Assembly (NCBI GenBank): GCA_021772135.1
Contig: JADYXQ010000219.1
Location: forward strand, 1 to 48,153
Origin: Candidatus Obscuribacter sp.
GTDB lineage: Bacteria; Cyanobacteriota; Vampirovibrionia; Obscuribacterales; Obscuribacteraceae
Reading direction: 5' to 3'
Length of the DNA: 48,153 nucleotides
This document shows, piece after piece, positions 34,736-42,753 of this stretch (position 1 is its first letter; every line of letters starts with the position of its first letter). The notes under the pieces are model-generated. The model was not told the origin of the DNA, searched no databases, and saw only the letters and a program-made list of their open reading frames with translations. Both the position numbers and the translations under genes were made by a program.

Positions 34736-35755
34736 ATGACAGTAATCACCATTGGTGAGCTTGTTGTTGATTGGATTGCCACGAAAAAAGGCATTGGCTG
34801 GAATCAGTCAGAAACTTTTTTACGCAGTTCTGGTGGCAACGCGGCGAATGTCGCTCAAGCACTTTGTCGGCTGGGCACAAATGCTAGATTGGTGGCTAAA
34901 GTCGGCGATGATATTCATGCCGGTTATCTGCTTGAAGCTTTAACTGCCGCTGGAGTGGAAACCAAATTTGTTTCGCAAACCTCAGCTTATGCCACGGCAC
35001 AATGTTATGTACTCACTGACGCCACTGAAGAAAATCAATTTTTCAATTGGCCCAAACCAAACGCTTGCCACCAGTTAACTGTAGACGATTTGTCTCAAGA
35101 TCTTTTTGACACTGCGGTGGCACTGCATGCTACCGGCATTTCGCTTACTGTAGAACCACGCAGCAGTGCGGTGATAGAAGCAATGTCGCGAGGCCGAGAT
35201 CATGGTCTGCTTATTTCTTTTGACGCTGGCTTTCCCACTGGTGAAGGTGATAAAGCGCGTAAGCTAGCGCATCAAGCCATGGCTCTCGCCCACGTTATTA
35301 AAGTAAACTTGCCCGAGCTTTATTTCTGGTTGGCCGATTTTGACAGACTACAAGGCCGCGCTTTCGAGCGGCAGTTAAGCGAAGATATCGAGACTCTGAC
35401 CGGTTACGGTCAACTTTTGCGTCAGCGCTCCGGGGCTGAAGTTATTCTTCTTACTCTTGGTGCCGGTGGTTCAATCATTGTCAGCGCCGAGCAAAGTTGC
35501 TTTGCCGCGCCCATTAAAGTGGATAGTCTGGCCGGCGTGGGTGCCGGTGACGCTTATGTTGCGGCAGTACTGAATCAAATTGCCGGAGCGCAAGTATCGC
35601 TTTCAGGAAGTGGTGAATGGCGCAGGCGGCTCGATTTAAATTGGCCTGCCATTGCTCGCTTTGCCAATGCCGCCGGAGCACTGGCCACCAGAACCATCAG
35701 CGCTTCTCAGGGTCTGCCCAGTTTGGCAGAAGTAGAAGCACTGGTGCTCAAATAG
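34736..35755 (+). CDS. PfkB family carbohydrate kinase
   Basis: Ribokinase-like sugar kinase with GGNAANVAQALCRLG near the N-terminus (family signature 1) and GVGAGDAYVAAVL near residue 270 (signature 2, catalytic Asp in GAGD). It could act on fructose, ribose, 2-keto-3-deoxygluconate or another sugar. It starts immediately after the SCP2 gene stop codon, so it belongs to the adh-SCP2-pfkB operon. A 20-residue insertion-like segment (about 200-225, FDRLQGRAFERQLSED) lies before the ATP-binding half. A hairpin straddles the stop codon. Confidence 0.9.
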   Translation: MTVITIGELVVDWIATKKGIGWNQSETFLRSSGGNAANVAQALCRLGTNARLVAKVGDDIHAGYLLEALTAAGVETKFVSQTSAYATAQCYVLTDATEENQFFNWPKPNACHQLTVDDLSQDLFDTAVALHATGISLTVEPRSSAVIEAMSRGRDHGLLISFDAGFPTGEGDKARKLAHQAMALAHVIKVNLPELYFWLADFDRLQGRAFERQLSEDIETLTGYGQLLRQRSGAEVILLTLGAGGSIIVSAEQSCFAAPIKVDSLAGVGAGDAYVAAVLNQIAGAQVSLSGSGEWRRRLDLNWPAIARFANAAGALATRTISASQGLPSLAEVEALVLK

Positions 35756-35775
35756 TTTCGTAGAAGCACCAGTGC
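35738..35775 (+). other. Hairpin across the pfkB stop codon
   Basis: GCACTGGTGCT (35738-35748) and AGCACCAGTGC (35765-35775) form a perfect 11-bp stem with a 16-base loop containing the TAG stop. No T-run follows, so it is not a classic terminator; a transcript-end stabiliser or a Rho-type pause is possible. Each arm is also preceded by GTAGA, so the two halves are near direct repeats. Confidence 0.55.
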
Positions 35776-35840
35776 AATCGCATTGTGTCCTTAGGGTCAG
35801 TTAGTATTGCTGATACACTGACATCAGGCAATCACCAGTC

Positions 35841-35884
35841 TATACGTAATTTATACGCAATCTATGCAAAGTCTATACAAGGGA
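35841..35884 (+). repeat. Four tandem 11-bp direct repeats upstream of a small membrane protein gene
   Basis: TATACGTAATT, TATACGCAATC, TATGCAAAGTC and TATACAAGGGA (35841-35851, 35852-35862, 35863-35873, 35874-35884) are in exact 11-bp register, with the last unit merging into the ribosome site. Direct repeats spaced one helical turn apart are typical binding sites for OmpR/PhoB-type response regulators; the cyanobacterial Pho box also has an 11-bp period. The regulator is not identified. Confidence 0.6.
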
Positions 35885-35889
35885 ATCTT

Positions 35890-36024
35890 ATGGAAGGCAT
35901 CAGCGAAATATTCTCTACTTTTCACCTGCTTGCCACCATTGCGGTAATAGTTCTGGTAGTCACAGGCATAGCAGTGGCAGTTATTTTAGCGAAAGTTTTT
36001 CGCCGCGACTTCGAGCAAGACTGA
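35890..36024 (+). CDS. 44-residue single-TM small membrane protein
   Basis: The peptide starts MEGISEIFSTFHL and has one strong hydrophobic helix (about residues 13-34, ATIAVIVLVVTGIAVAVILA) followed by a basic-then-acidic tail KVFRRDFEQD. The positive-inside rule suggests a periplasmic N-terminus and a cytoplasmic tail. AGGGA lies 5 bases before ATG 35890, so I reject a longer 79-residue reading from 35785 that would run through the 11-bp repeat array. It resembles small membrane proteins that associate with larger transporters or complexes, but no family was recognised. Confidence 0.6.
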   Translation: MEGISEIFSTFHLLATIAVIVLVVTGIAVAVILAKVFRRDFEQD

Positions 36025-36041
36025 GCAATCTGCCCACAGCT

Positions 36042-36677
36042 CTATGGCGAAATAATGCGATCGGCCGAGAACAAATATTCGCAGATAGCAAACATGTTGG
36101 TCACTTGTTCTACCTGAACTTTTTCCTTTAAGCCGTAGAAATCAAGGCATAGTCCGCATGCCAACACTTCAATGCCTTTATCTCTGAGGTCATTTAGTAC
36201 CTTTATATATGGTCCGTCGGGATCCATTAACTTGACGCCGCCATTAACCATTAGTATCGCCCTTGGTTCATGGCCGGACTGGCAAATTGTTTGCAAAAAG
36301 AGGTTGAGCAAGTGAGCGCTGAAGTCGTGTGCTCTTTCGGAATGGTCGCCTTCACCAAAAGTGTCGCGACTAATAAAGATAACGGTGCCTGTGGAATTTT
36401 CAAGATTTGATTTTGCTTTGACAGCCGATTTTGTTTGCACGTGCTGGTGCGATTGCTCTTGATTGCCGCGTTCCAGGACAACTTTGAAGTGATTCTCTGC
36501 TTGTTCTTTCAGTATTGAAAGATTTTGCGAGCCGGCCAGCCGCGAAAGATTTTGTACATTTACTTCGTCGTCTACCAGCACTTCTATGCACGTGACCGTA
36601 GCGTCATCAATAAGTTGTTTTGTCCGCAACACCGGTTCAGGACAGGTGAGACCTCTGAGATCAAGACTCTTTTTCAT
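36042..36677 (-). CDS. yedF: YedF-like sulfurtransferase-type protein of selenium metabolism (TusA + DsrE-like)
   Basis: A two-domain protein of 211 residues. The N-terminal TusA-like domain has LDLRGLTCPEPVLRTK with the active Cys. A Ser/Asn-rich linker (about 75-100) follows, then a DsrE/F-like domain with VIFISRDTFGEGD and the conserved ACGLCLDFYGLKEKVQVEQVTNMF, whose cysteines are typical of YedF. It is thought to deliver selenium or sulfur, because it is found next to selD in many genomes. The TGATG overlap with selD places the start at ATG 36677 and implies coupled translation. Confidence 0.9.
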   Translation of the reverse strand: MKKSLDLRGLTCPEPVLRTKQLIDDATVTCIEVLVDDEVNVQNLSRLAGSQNLSILKEQAENHFKVVLERGNQEQSHQHVQTKSAVKAKSNLENSTGTVIFISRDTFGEGDHSERAHDFSAHLLNLFLQTICQSGHEPRAILMVNGGVKLMDPDGPYIKVLNDLRDKGIEVLACGLCLDFYGLKEKVQVEQVTNMFAICEYLFSADRIISP

Positions 36678-37840
36678 CAATTTATTACTACATCGATATG
36701 ACCAGGAATACCCTCGATAAACTGACCGATATCTGTAGCCTCGATGCCGGCATCGGCCAAGCTGCGCAGCACTCTCTGGCTATCTGGCTCAGCCACTGCA
36801 AATAACAAACCGCCTGAAGTTTGCGGGTCGTATAAAAGATCACTGACTTCTAAAGGCAAATCTTTTATATACGATACGCTCGCTTCAAATGATTTTCGGT
36901 TGCTGTACGCTCCTGCCGGTACAAGCCCTTGCTTGGCAAAGTTTAAAACCGACGAAAGAAAACGCAATGCCGATACGTTCATGCGAGCGGCGAGTTTGCT
37001 ACCTTTGGCCATCTCGTGAATATGCCCAATCAGTCCAAAACCAGTGACGTCGGTGCATGCATGTATATCTACTGTGCGTGCAACTTCTAGAGTGCGATCA
37101 TTCAAGGTGGTCAGAGCAGAAAATAGTTGACCCTGTTCAGCCTGGCTCAGGAGAGCTGCTTTTAGTGCCAGCAAACTTACCCCAGTGCCAAGGGCTTTGG
37201 TCATAATGATTTTGTCACCGGCCCGGGCACCACTGTTGGTGAGCACTTCATCTGGATGAATCAAACCGGTGACTGAAAGGCCGTATACGGTCTCAGGGCT
37301 TTGAATAGAATGGCCGCCCGTCAGAAGAGCATCAGCGCGTGCCACTTGATCGGCGCCACCACGTAAAATTTCACTGGCGACGGAAAGTGGATAATCGCAA
37401 GTGGGAAAAGCAAATATTGCCAGAGCCATGATCGGTTTACCGCCCATGGCGTATATATCAGAGAGGGCATTGCAGGCTGCTATCTGGCCATACAGATATG
37501 GATCATCAACAAGCGGTGGAAAGAAATCTACACTTTCAATAATTGCCAGATCATCAGACAACTTATATACCGCGGCATCTTCAAAATTATCAATGCCGGT
37601 AAGCAGGTTCGGATTTTTACTTTTCGGCAAGCCGGCAAGAATTTGTTTCAACTCGGTGGCACTGAGCTTAGCCGCACAGCCACCTGCTTTGACGTTGCTG
37701 GTGAGGCGCTTTTCGCCGCTCGGTTGTTCGATTTCAGAACCAACTCTTTCAATCGCTTCAGCATTTTTTTCGCCAACTTTCTCCGACGACCCTTGGTTAG
37801 AATCGTTGTTTGAATGTTGAATAAAATCGTTGGTAGTCAT
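36677..37840 (-). CDS. selD: Selenide, water dikinase (selenophosphate synthetase)
   Basis: Makes selenophosphate from selenide and ATP, the Se donor for selenocysteine, 2-selenouridine in tRNA and Se cofactors. The catalytic Cys55 and Lys58 lie in GGCAAKLS (Cys, not selenocysteine, at the position of E. coli Cys17). DNFEDAAVYKLSDD, SVDFFPPLVDDPYLYGQIAACNALSDIYAMGG and HACTDVTGFGLIGH match the family's ATP-binding core; the catalytic fold is complete. A Ser/Glu/Asn-rich N-terminal extension of about 50 residues precedes the domain and is unusual. The start at 37840 has no clear ribosome site and could be further inside. selA, selB, selC and mnmH are not in the window. Confidence 0.94.
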   Translation of the reverse strand: MTTNDFIQHSNNDSNQGSSEKVGEKNAEAIERVGSEIEQPSGEKRLTSNVKAGGCAAKLSATELKQILAGLPKSKNPNLLTGIDNFEDAAVYKLSDDLAIIESVDFFPPLVDDPYLYGQIAACNALSDIYAMGGKPIMALAIFAFPTCDYPLSVASEILRGGADQVARADALLTGGHSIQSPETVYGLSVTGLIHPDEVLTNSGARAGDKIIMTKALGTGVSLLALKAALLSQAEQGQLFSALTTLNDRTLEVARTVDIHACTDVTGFGLIGHIHEMAKGSKLAARMNVSALRFLSSVLNFAKQGLVPAGAYSNRKSFEASVSYIKDLPLEVSDLLYDPQTSGGLLFAVAEPDSQRVLRSLADAGIEATDIGQFIEGIPGHIDVVIN

Positions 37841-38179
37841 ATGGATTTACGAAGTATGTTCTTTGAATATCCGCATGGTATGTGGTTTTGTCGCAGTGGT
37901 GTCGCCAGTGGTGATTCTGATGTTAGCCAAGAAACCTTTTATATTAGTTTGTTCGGTTTCCACTGCTTATGGGCCTTTTAGCTCTTTAAAAAGTGCATTG
38001 ATAAGTGTAAATTGTATTGTGGAAATCGAAGAGCACTTCCCTCGACAATTCACCTAGCATAAAAGGTGCGTTTGCGTCTGTCCAGTTTACTAGGCACAAC
38101 TAGTTTACCGGTATCTTGTGGCGTCGGTTTCGAAAATTTGGTTTTAATACTTTTTTGGAATTTACAAAAAGGAAAGTCC
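37841..38179. other. Intergenic region between selD and the ribbon-helix-helix gene
   Basis: About 340 bases with lower GC than the neighbours. I see no supported gene; a 75-codon frame from TTG 37830 overlaps selD and has no ribosome site. Short inverted repeats are CACCT-AGGTG (38051-38068) and ACTAG-GCACAA-CTAGT (38089-38104), the latter flanked by AGTTTAC copies on the same strand, a possible operator of the following ribbon-helix-helix gene. Confidence 0.45.
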
Positions 38180-38386
38180 ATGCCGAAGAAAGTACTTGTT
38201 GCGCTTCCACCAGGTCTGCTTGAACAAATCGATTTTGTCGCTCAGGTTGAGCACAGAACTCGCTCAGATTTGATGCGTGAGGCCCTCCGCCGTTACATTG
38301 ACGCCTTCAAGCGCAATCAAGGTCCTCGTATGCAGGTGAGCAGCGTAGGCTCTCAAAAAATTGCTTTATTGACCGACGCTGAGTAA
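38180..38386 (+). CDS. Small ribbon-helix-helix (CopG/NikR-type) DNA-binding protein
   Basis: A 68-residue protein that begins PKKVLVALPPGLLEQIDFVAQ, then RTRSDLMREALRRYIDAF. The beta-strand, helix, turn, helix pattern with RSDLMREALR matches the ribbon-helix-helix fold of CopG, ParD or NikR-type regulators, which act as dimers on short palindromes. ATG 38180 has AGGAAAG 5-6 bases upstream; a longer frame to 38066 lacks support. No toxin gene lies next to it, so an antitoxin role is not supported. Targets are unknown. Confidence 0.78.
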   Translation: MPKKVLVALPPGLLEQIDFVAQVEHRTRSDLMREALRRYIDAFKRNQGPRMQVSSVGSQKIALLTDAE

Positions 38387-38403
38387 TTACCCCACTCTAC
38401 CTG

Positions 38404-38432
38404 TTGACGTCCCGGATTATTAAGCATACGAT
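38404..38432 (+). promoter_or_regulatory. Predicted sigma-70-type promoter of the Gly-tailed protein gene
   Basis: TTGACG (38404-38409) and TACGAT (38427-38432) are spaced by 17 bases, and the gene starts 25 bases later behind AGGA. This is a good consensus match and implies a short leader. Confidence 0.5.
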
Positions 38433-38456
38433 CCACTGGTCAAGTCAGGATGAGTC

Positions 38457-38795
38457 ATGGCAATCGACTTCTGGAAAATTTGTGTACTCGAGTTTCTATT
38501 CGTCACTACGGTGATGTTAGGGCTTGGTTATGTCAAACAACCGCGTTTTTTGATGAAACGCCGCCTGGTTAAGGGTTTCCCCTGGGGATACTATGCCGAC
38601 CAGGTGCCGCAAGGCGATCCCAGCATGTTTCCTGGCAACGACAAAGACTTTTTGCACGATACTGGCACAAGTTTCAGTGGCCTGGAAGGTTTCGGCGACT
38701 ACGGCGAATTCAGCGGTTTCGGCCAGCTGGGTGAACTGGGCGGTGCCTTCATCGGTGGTGATGGTGGCGGCGGCGGCGGCGGTGGCGGCGATTAG
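38457..38795 (+). CDS. Small membrane-anchored protein with polyglycine tail
   Basis: A 112-residue protein with one N-terminal hydrophobic helix (about residues 5-24), then a basic stretch (KQPRFLMKRRLVKGFPWGYY). A Gly/Phe/Asp-rich middle (about 65-98) ends in a nine-Gly run between Asp residues. The GGC/GGT codon run makes this end prone to length changes. No family was recognised. It lies between a ribbon-helix-helix gene and a CPBP protease gene on the same strand. The sequence suggests a membrane-anchored protein with a flexible tail. Confidence 0.6.
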   Translation: MAIDFWKICVLEFLFVTTVMLGLGYVKQPRFLMKRRLVKGFPWGYYADQVPQGDPSMFPGNDKDFLHDTGTSFSGLEGFGDYGEFSGFGQLGELGGAFIGGDGGGGGGGGGD

Positions 38796-38886
38796 CGCCG
38801 GCAATACTGAAAGGCAAGCCACAGTCTCTTAGATCCTGTAAGATTTAAAATCTAGATTAACAGCTTTCTATGCCGCTTGAGGCTCC

Positions 38887-40422
38887 ATGCCCACAAATCC
38901 CCTCCAGGCAGTGATTAATGTACTGCAGGCTCTTGTTGTCTTTGTTGCCATAGCGGTACTGACCAGCAAGTCAAACACCAAACCAAGGCTGGTTACGGCC
39001 CTTTTGCTGCTTTGCACAATTTTTGTCGGCATTGTTTTCTACAACAATTTCAACAGTCGCGTTAAAGACCGTAAGGGCGCGGCTGTAATGGAAGCGGCTC
39101 AATCTGAGTTCGTCATGCGCCTGGCGCAGGGCATGAAGAGTGCCTTCGGCGCCAGTGGCAGTACATCTCATTCTCTATCATCTGTTGATGGGAAAATGTA
39201 TGCCGAAGCAGAAAAAAGCATTGATAAAGCGGCGTCACGCGACCCCGAATCACTGCCCCTGCGCTTCAAGCAAATAGTTTTGCGGGCAGAAACCGGCCGC
39301 GAATTTAAAACTCAGCTGGCTGAAATCGCAAAGTGCCCCGATAAGGAAGGGCGCAGCGCCAAAGCCTCCGCACTGCTCGATAATCTCTATGTCAAAAAAC
39401 GCCTGCCATCAGGTGAGGTTCCGGCTGCGCTCAGTCTTGTGGACCAGCTCACTTCATTTGGCTTCTATCGCGACGTGCTCAAGCTCGAGATATACAAGTC
39501 TGCCGGTGATACTAAGTCGTTTGAAGAGAGCAATGCCGCCTATGACGCCGGTAGTCAGTCTTTTACTGTGCGCTTAATTGCACTGATGTGCTACATGGGC
39601 TTTTCGGTGGTGGTCGGTTTAATTACCATCGGCACGCAAATTATCCTTTTACCTCGCAAGATCTCTGATGAGGCTCAGGTGGCGCAAATCAGAGCGCCGG
39701 CGCCATATGGTTTTGCTAAAGTTTATGGCGTTCTGATAGGCTGGCTCACTCTTGAGTCATTTATTTCACCCATTATTGTGGCCATTGCCGGCAATTTTAA
39801 AACTGGAGTAAAAGACGCTACCGTACTGGCTTTGCTGACCATGGTTATTTACCTATTGAGCAATTTGCCGGCCCTGATATTGGTCTGGTTTATCGCCACG
39901 AAACGCAGTGGCACCGGCTTCTTTGAGGCCGTCAAACTAAGATGGAAGACTCCCACACGAAGCACTTTCGGTCTGGTGATGGCCGGCGTACTCGCCTGGT
40001 ATGCCTGTGTGCCGCTGGCTCTTGGTGCTTCACTGGTGTCAAAACACTTGTTTGGTTCAGAAGGTTCCAGTAACCCGGTATTGACCATCGTTATGGAAGC
40101 AGTACGTTCGCACAATGTGCTGGCTGGATGTCTCTTTATCATAGCCATCGGGGTGCTGCCGGCCATTTGCGAAGAGATGCTTTTTCGCGGATTTCTCTAC
40201 ACATCTTTGCGCTGGCGTTTTGGTCCACTGCTGTCTATGGTCATTTCCGCCGCCGTGTTTTCAGCCGTGCATATGGATCCAGGCGCGTTTGCGCCTTTGT
40301 TCGTGCTTGGTTTTGTTTTTGCTTTCGTTTTCGAGCGCACCAAGAGTTTGATCCCCTCCATGGTGGCCCACTGTTTCTGGAATTCGGGTACTTTCATTTT
40401 GATGATGTCGCTTTTTGGTTGA
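38887..40422 (+). CDS. CPBP family intramembrane glutamic endopeptidase (CAAX protease/Abi type)
   Basis: A 511-residue polytopic membrane protein. The C-terminal CPBP domain has EEMLFR (429-434, motif 1), FSAVH with His462 (motif 2), and HCFWN with His495 and Asn499 (motif 3), the catalytic set of this family. The N-terminal part has two hydrophobic helices (about 10-50) around a soluble, Lys/Glu-rich segment (about 60-210), which is not standard for the family. Such proteases can cleave prenylated or other membrane proteins; some act in bacteriocin immunity. The substrate is unknown. GAGG lies just upstream of the ATG. Confidence 0.9.
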   Translation: MPTNPLQAVINVLQALVVFVAIAVLTSKSNTKPRLVTALLLLCTIFVGIVFYNNFNSRVKDRKGAAVMEAAQSEFVMRLAQGMKSAFGASGSTSHSLSSVDGKMYAEAEKSIDKAASRDPESLPLRFKQIVLRAETGREFKTQLAEIAKCPDKEGRSAKASALLDNLYVKKRLPSGEVPAALSLVDQLTSFGFYRDVLKLEIYKSAGDTKSFEESNAAYDAGSQSFTVRLIALMCYMGFSVVVGLITIGTQIILLPRKISDEAQVAQIRAPAPYGFAKVYGVLIGWLTLESFISPIIVAIAGNFKTGVKDATVLALLTMVIYLLSNLPALILVWFIATKRSGTGFFEAVKLRWKTPTRSTFGLVMAGVLAWYACVPLALGASLVSKHLFGSEGSSNPVLTIVMEAVRSHNVLAGCLFIIAIGVLPAICEEMLFRGFLYTSLRWRFGPLLSMVISAAVFSAVHMDPGAFAPLFVLGFVFAFVFERTKSLIPSMVAHCFWNSGTFILMMSLFG

Positions 40423-40509
40423 CTTTTAGTTCGGCAAAAAAGTGGGCACAAAATAGGTGTATCTGCGCCATAGTTGTATAGATTCAGATTTCTCCGTTGG
40501 GAGATTGCC

Positions 40510-41034
40510 ATGCCTGCCAGGACTGCTAGATGCGGCATTACTTTAACCTCGCTTCCTGAAAAAAGACGAGCCGGACTTTTGCCCCTTTGCACTTTTTTAG
40601 CAATGGGCTGGGCTTTTGTGGCCATGTGGTTGACCGTGGCACTCTTTGCCCTGTGGGAATGGCCCGCCTGGCGCATTCTCATTGCCGTCAGCAGTTTTAC
40701 CTTCGGCGTTTTGTTGACGATTTTCGGTGTCAGCGTCGTGCGCGACTCAAAGCGCGAATATGTGCTTGAGTTGACTGAGAGCGAAGTGGTGCTGGTAATA
40801 ATCGACCGCTACGCCAAAAAGAAGACAACCCAGATGCTTCTGCTTGATGATGTTATCTATGCCGAGTATTACCCGTATCCTGATTCATCGACGATTATCT
40901 ATCACACCGAATATGCCCTGATGGAAGTGCCGCTATGGCCCATGGGTGATCGCGGTCAGGACGTGGTTGATTTTACTGAAGGTCGCGGAGTGCGCGTTAT
41001 TAACGTGCAATCAGATGAAAGTATTCCTGCCTGA
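40510..41034 (+). CDS. Two-TM membrane protein of unknown function
   Basis: A 174-residue protein. After a basic start (MPARTARC) come two hydrophobic helices (about 28-50 and 57-78), then a ~100-residue soluble tail with the beta-type segments YVLELTESEVVLVIIDRYA and LLLDDVIYAEYYP. The tail may be a PH-like or similar small beta domain, but I cannot assign it. ATG 40510 has GGGAG 7-8 bases upstream; an upstream frame from 40474 is rejected. It is 87 bases after the CPBP gene and may be co-transcribed. Confidence 0.65.
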   Translation: MPARTARCGITLTSLPEKRRAGLLPLCTFLAMGWAFVAMWLTVALFALWEWPAWRILIAVSSFTFGVLLTIFGVSVVRDSKREYVLELTESEVVLVIIDRYAKKKTTQMLLLDDVIYAEYYPYPDSSTIIYHTEYALMEVPLWPMGDRGQDVVDFTEGRGVRVINVQSDESIPA

Positions 41035-41143
41035 TTCGAGTTTTTGACTGGCGGCACGTGTTGGTACTAAATATGGTGCCAAAGCGGCTTTCTATTGACA
41101 AATTATGCCGCTGGCATTGCATTAAGCACAGCAGCAGCACTCT

Positions 41144-41171
41144 CTGGCTAACAGCCGAATAGTGCTAAAAT
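41144..41171 (+). promoter_or_regulatory. Predicted promoter of the zwf-opcA-pgl-gnd operon
   Basis: CTGGCT (41144-41149) and TAAAAT (41166-41171) with a 16-base spacer, the -10 extended by TG (41163-41164). A second option upstream is a perfect TTGACA (41095-41100) with a weak TGCATT at 17 bases. Confidence 0.4.
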
Positions 41172-41196
41172 CTCGTCCTTAATTGAGGAGACGACA

Positions 41197-42753
41197 ATGA
41201 TCGAAGAGAAAGTGCTTGAAAATCCTCTACTGGAGGGTCTGGCGCTGGAAAGGCACGTAGATTCACTTTCGTTTGTGATCTTTGGCGCGCACGGTGACTT
41301 AACCAAGCGCAAGCTTGTACCGGCCATGTATGCACTTTTCTTGCAAGGTCTGCTGCCTAAGGGCTTTGCTTTGCTGGGTACGTCTCGTACACCCATGACC
41401 GACGAAGCATTTCGTAACCTGATGAAAGAATCGTTGATTAAATTCGCTCCCGACCTTCCTTTCGAGGAAGACTCATGGGCAAGGTTCGCTTCTTCCCTTT
41501 ACTACCGTTCTACTGATTCATCAAAACCGGAAGGTTATGAAGTAATCAAGAGTACCTTGGCCGAGCTCGACAGCAAACATGGCACTAAAGGCCGTCACAT
41601 TTTCTATCTGTCTACTTCGCCAAGCCTGTATCTACCAATCATTCAGGGCCTGGCGGCTTCTGGGATGGTCACTAAGGTGAAGGCTAGTGAACCGGCCTGG
41701 CCACGAGTGGTGATTGAAAAACCATTCGGCCACGATCTGGCTTCTTCAATTGCACTCGACGAACATATTCACGAAGTGATGAGAGAGCATCAGGTCTATC
41801 GCATCGACCATTATCTGGGCAAAGAAACTGTTCAGAACATTATGGTCTTCCGCTTCGCCAATGGCATATTTGAACCATTGTGGAATCGCAATCATATTGA
41901 TCACATTCAAATTACCAATGCCGAAACTATCGGTGTTGAAGGTCGTGGTGCCTACTATCAAGAAGCCGGCGCCTTGCGCGACATGATTCAAAATCACCTT
42001 TTGCAACTTCTTGCTCTGGTGTTGATGGAGCCTCCAATCGCTATGGACGCCGAAGCCACGCGCGATGAGAAAATCAAAGTGTTGCGCTGTCTTAAACCAC
42101 TGACGCCAGGTACAATCGATCGCTATGCCGTGCGCGGCCAGTATGGTGCCGGTTTTATCGTCGGCGCTGCTGTACCCGGATTCCGTGAAGAAGACAGCGT
42201 CGCTCCTGATGCTCCCACTCCTACTTTTGCCGCCATCAAATTAGAAGTGGATAACTGGCGCTGGGCCGGAGTACCTATTTATATACGGTCAGGAAAACGG
42301 CTGGCTAAATCGGTTACCGAAGTAGCGGTGCATTTTAAAAAGGCGCCACACAGGCTCTTTAGCGGCGATAAATGCGAGGCTGAACAACAAGAAAATATTC
42401 TGGTTATGCAAATTCAGCCGGAAGAAGGCATTTCTCTCAAGTTTGCCACCAAGCAACCAGGCCCCACCACTATGGTGCGCTGGCTCAATATGGACTTTAA
42501 ATACGGCACTGCTTTTGGTGCCCGCACACCCACGGCTTATGAGCGTTTGATTCTCGATTGTTTAATCGGTGATCCTTCGCTATTTGCCCGTACCGATTTT
42601 GTGGAAGCATCCTGGCAATATATCGAGCCATTGCTCGAGCACTGGGATAACCAGAAGCCCGGGGATTTCCCGAACTACAAAGCCGGCTCCTGGGGCCCTA
42701 AAGCGGCAGATGATCTTATTGGTTCAACCGGGCATGCCTGGAGGAAACTATGA
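41197..42753 (+). CDS. zwf: Glucose-6-phosphate 1-dehydrogenase
   Basis: First enzyme of the oxidative pentose phosphate pathway; converts glucose-6-phosphate to 6-phosphogluconolactone and makes NADPH. It has the nucleotide-binding loop GAHGDLTKRKL (30-40) and the active-site signature RIDHYLGKE (202-210). Length of 518 residues is standard. GAGGAG lies 7 bases upstream of the ATG. Its end overlaps opcA by 4 bases (ATGA). The four genes zwf, opcA, pgl and gnd are in order, so the pathway from glucose-6-phosphate to ribulose-5-phosphate can be made from one transcript. Confidence 0.97.
   Translation: MIEEKVLENPLLEGLALERHVDSLSFVIFGAHGDLTKRKLVPAMYALFLQGLLPKGFALLGTSRTPMTDEAFRNLMKESLIKFAPDLPFEEDSWARFASSLYYRSTDSSKPEGYEVIKSTLAELDSKHGTKGRHIFYLSTSPSLYLPIIQGLAASGMVTKVKASEPAWPRVVIEKPFGHDLASSIALDEHIHEVMREHQVYRIDHYLGKETVQNIMVFRFANGIFEPLWNRNHIDHIQITNAETIGVEGRGAYYQEAGALRDMIQNHLLQLLALVLMEPPIAMDAEATRDEKIKVLRCLKPLTPGTIDRYAVRGQYGAGFIVGAAVPGFREEDSVAPDAPTPTFAAIKLEVDNWRWAGVPIYIRSGKRLAKSVTEVAVHFKKAPHRLFSGDKCEAEQQENILVMQIQPEEGISLKFATKQPGPTTMVRWLNMDFKYGTAFGARTPTAYERLILDCLIGDPSLFARTDFVEASWQYIEPLLEHWDNQKPGDFPNYKAGSWGPKAADDLIGSTGHAWRKL

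Noticed and set aside
35785..35889. Longer start for the 44-residue membrane protein
   Set aside because: It would translate the 11-bp repeat array, while ATG 35890 has a well-placed ribosome site.
36677..37840. SelD as a selenoprotein
   Set aside because: The active-site residue is a Cys codon and there is no in-frame TGA.
37830..38057. 75-codon frame in the selD upstream region
   Set aside because: TTG start overlapping selD, no ribosome site, composition like non-coding DNA.
38180..38386. Ribbon-helix-helix protein as the antitoxin of a toxin-antitoxin pair
   Set aside because: No toxin-like gene adjoins it; the next gene is a membrane protein with a polyglycine tail.
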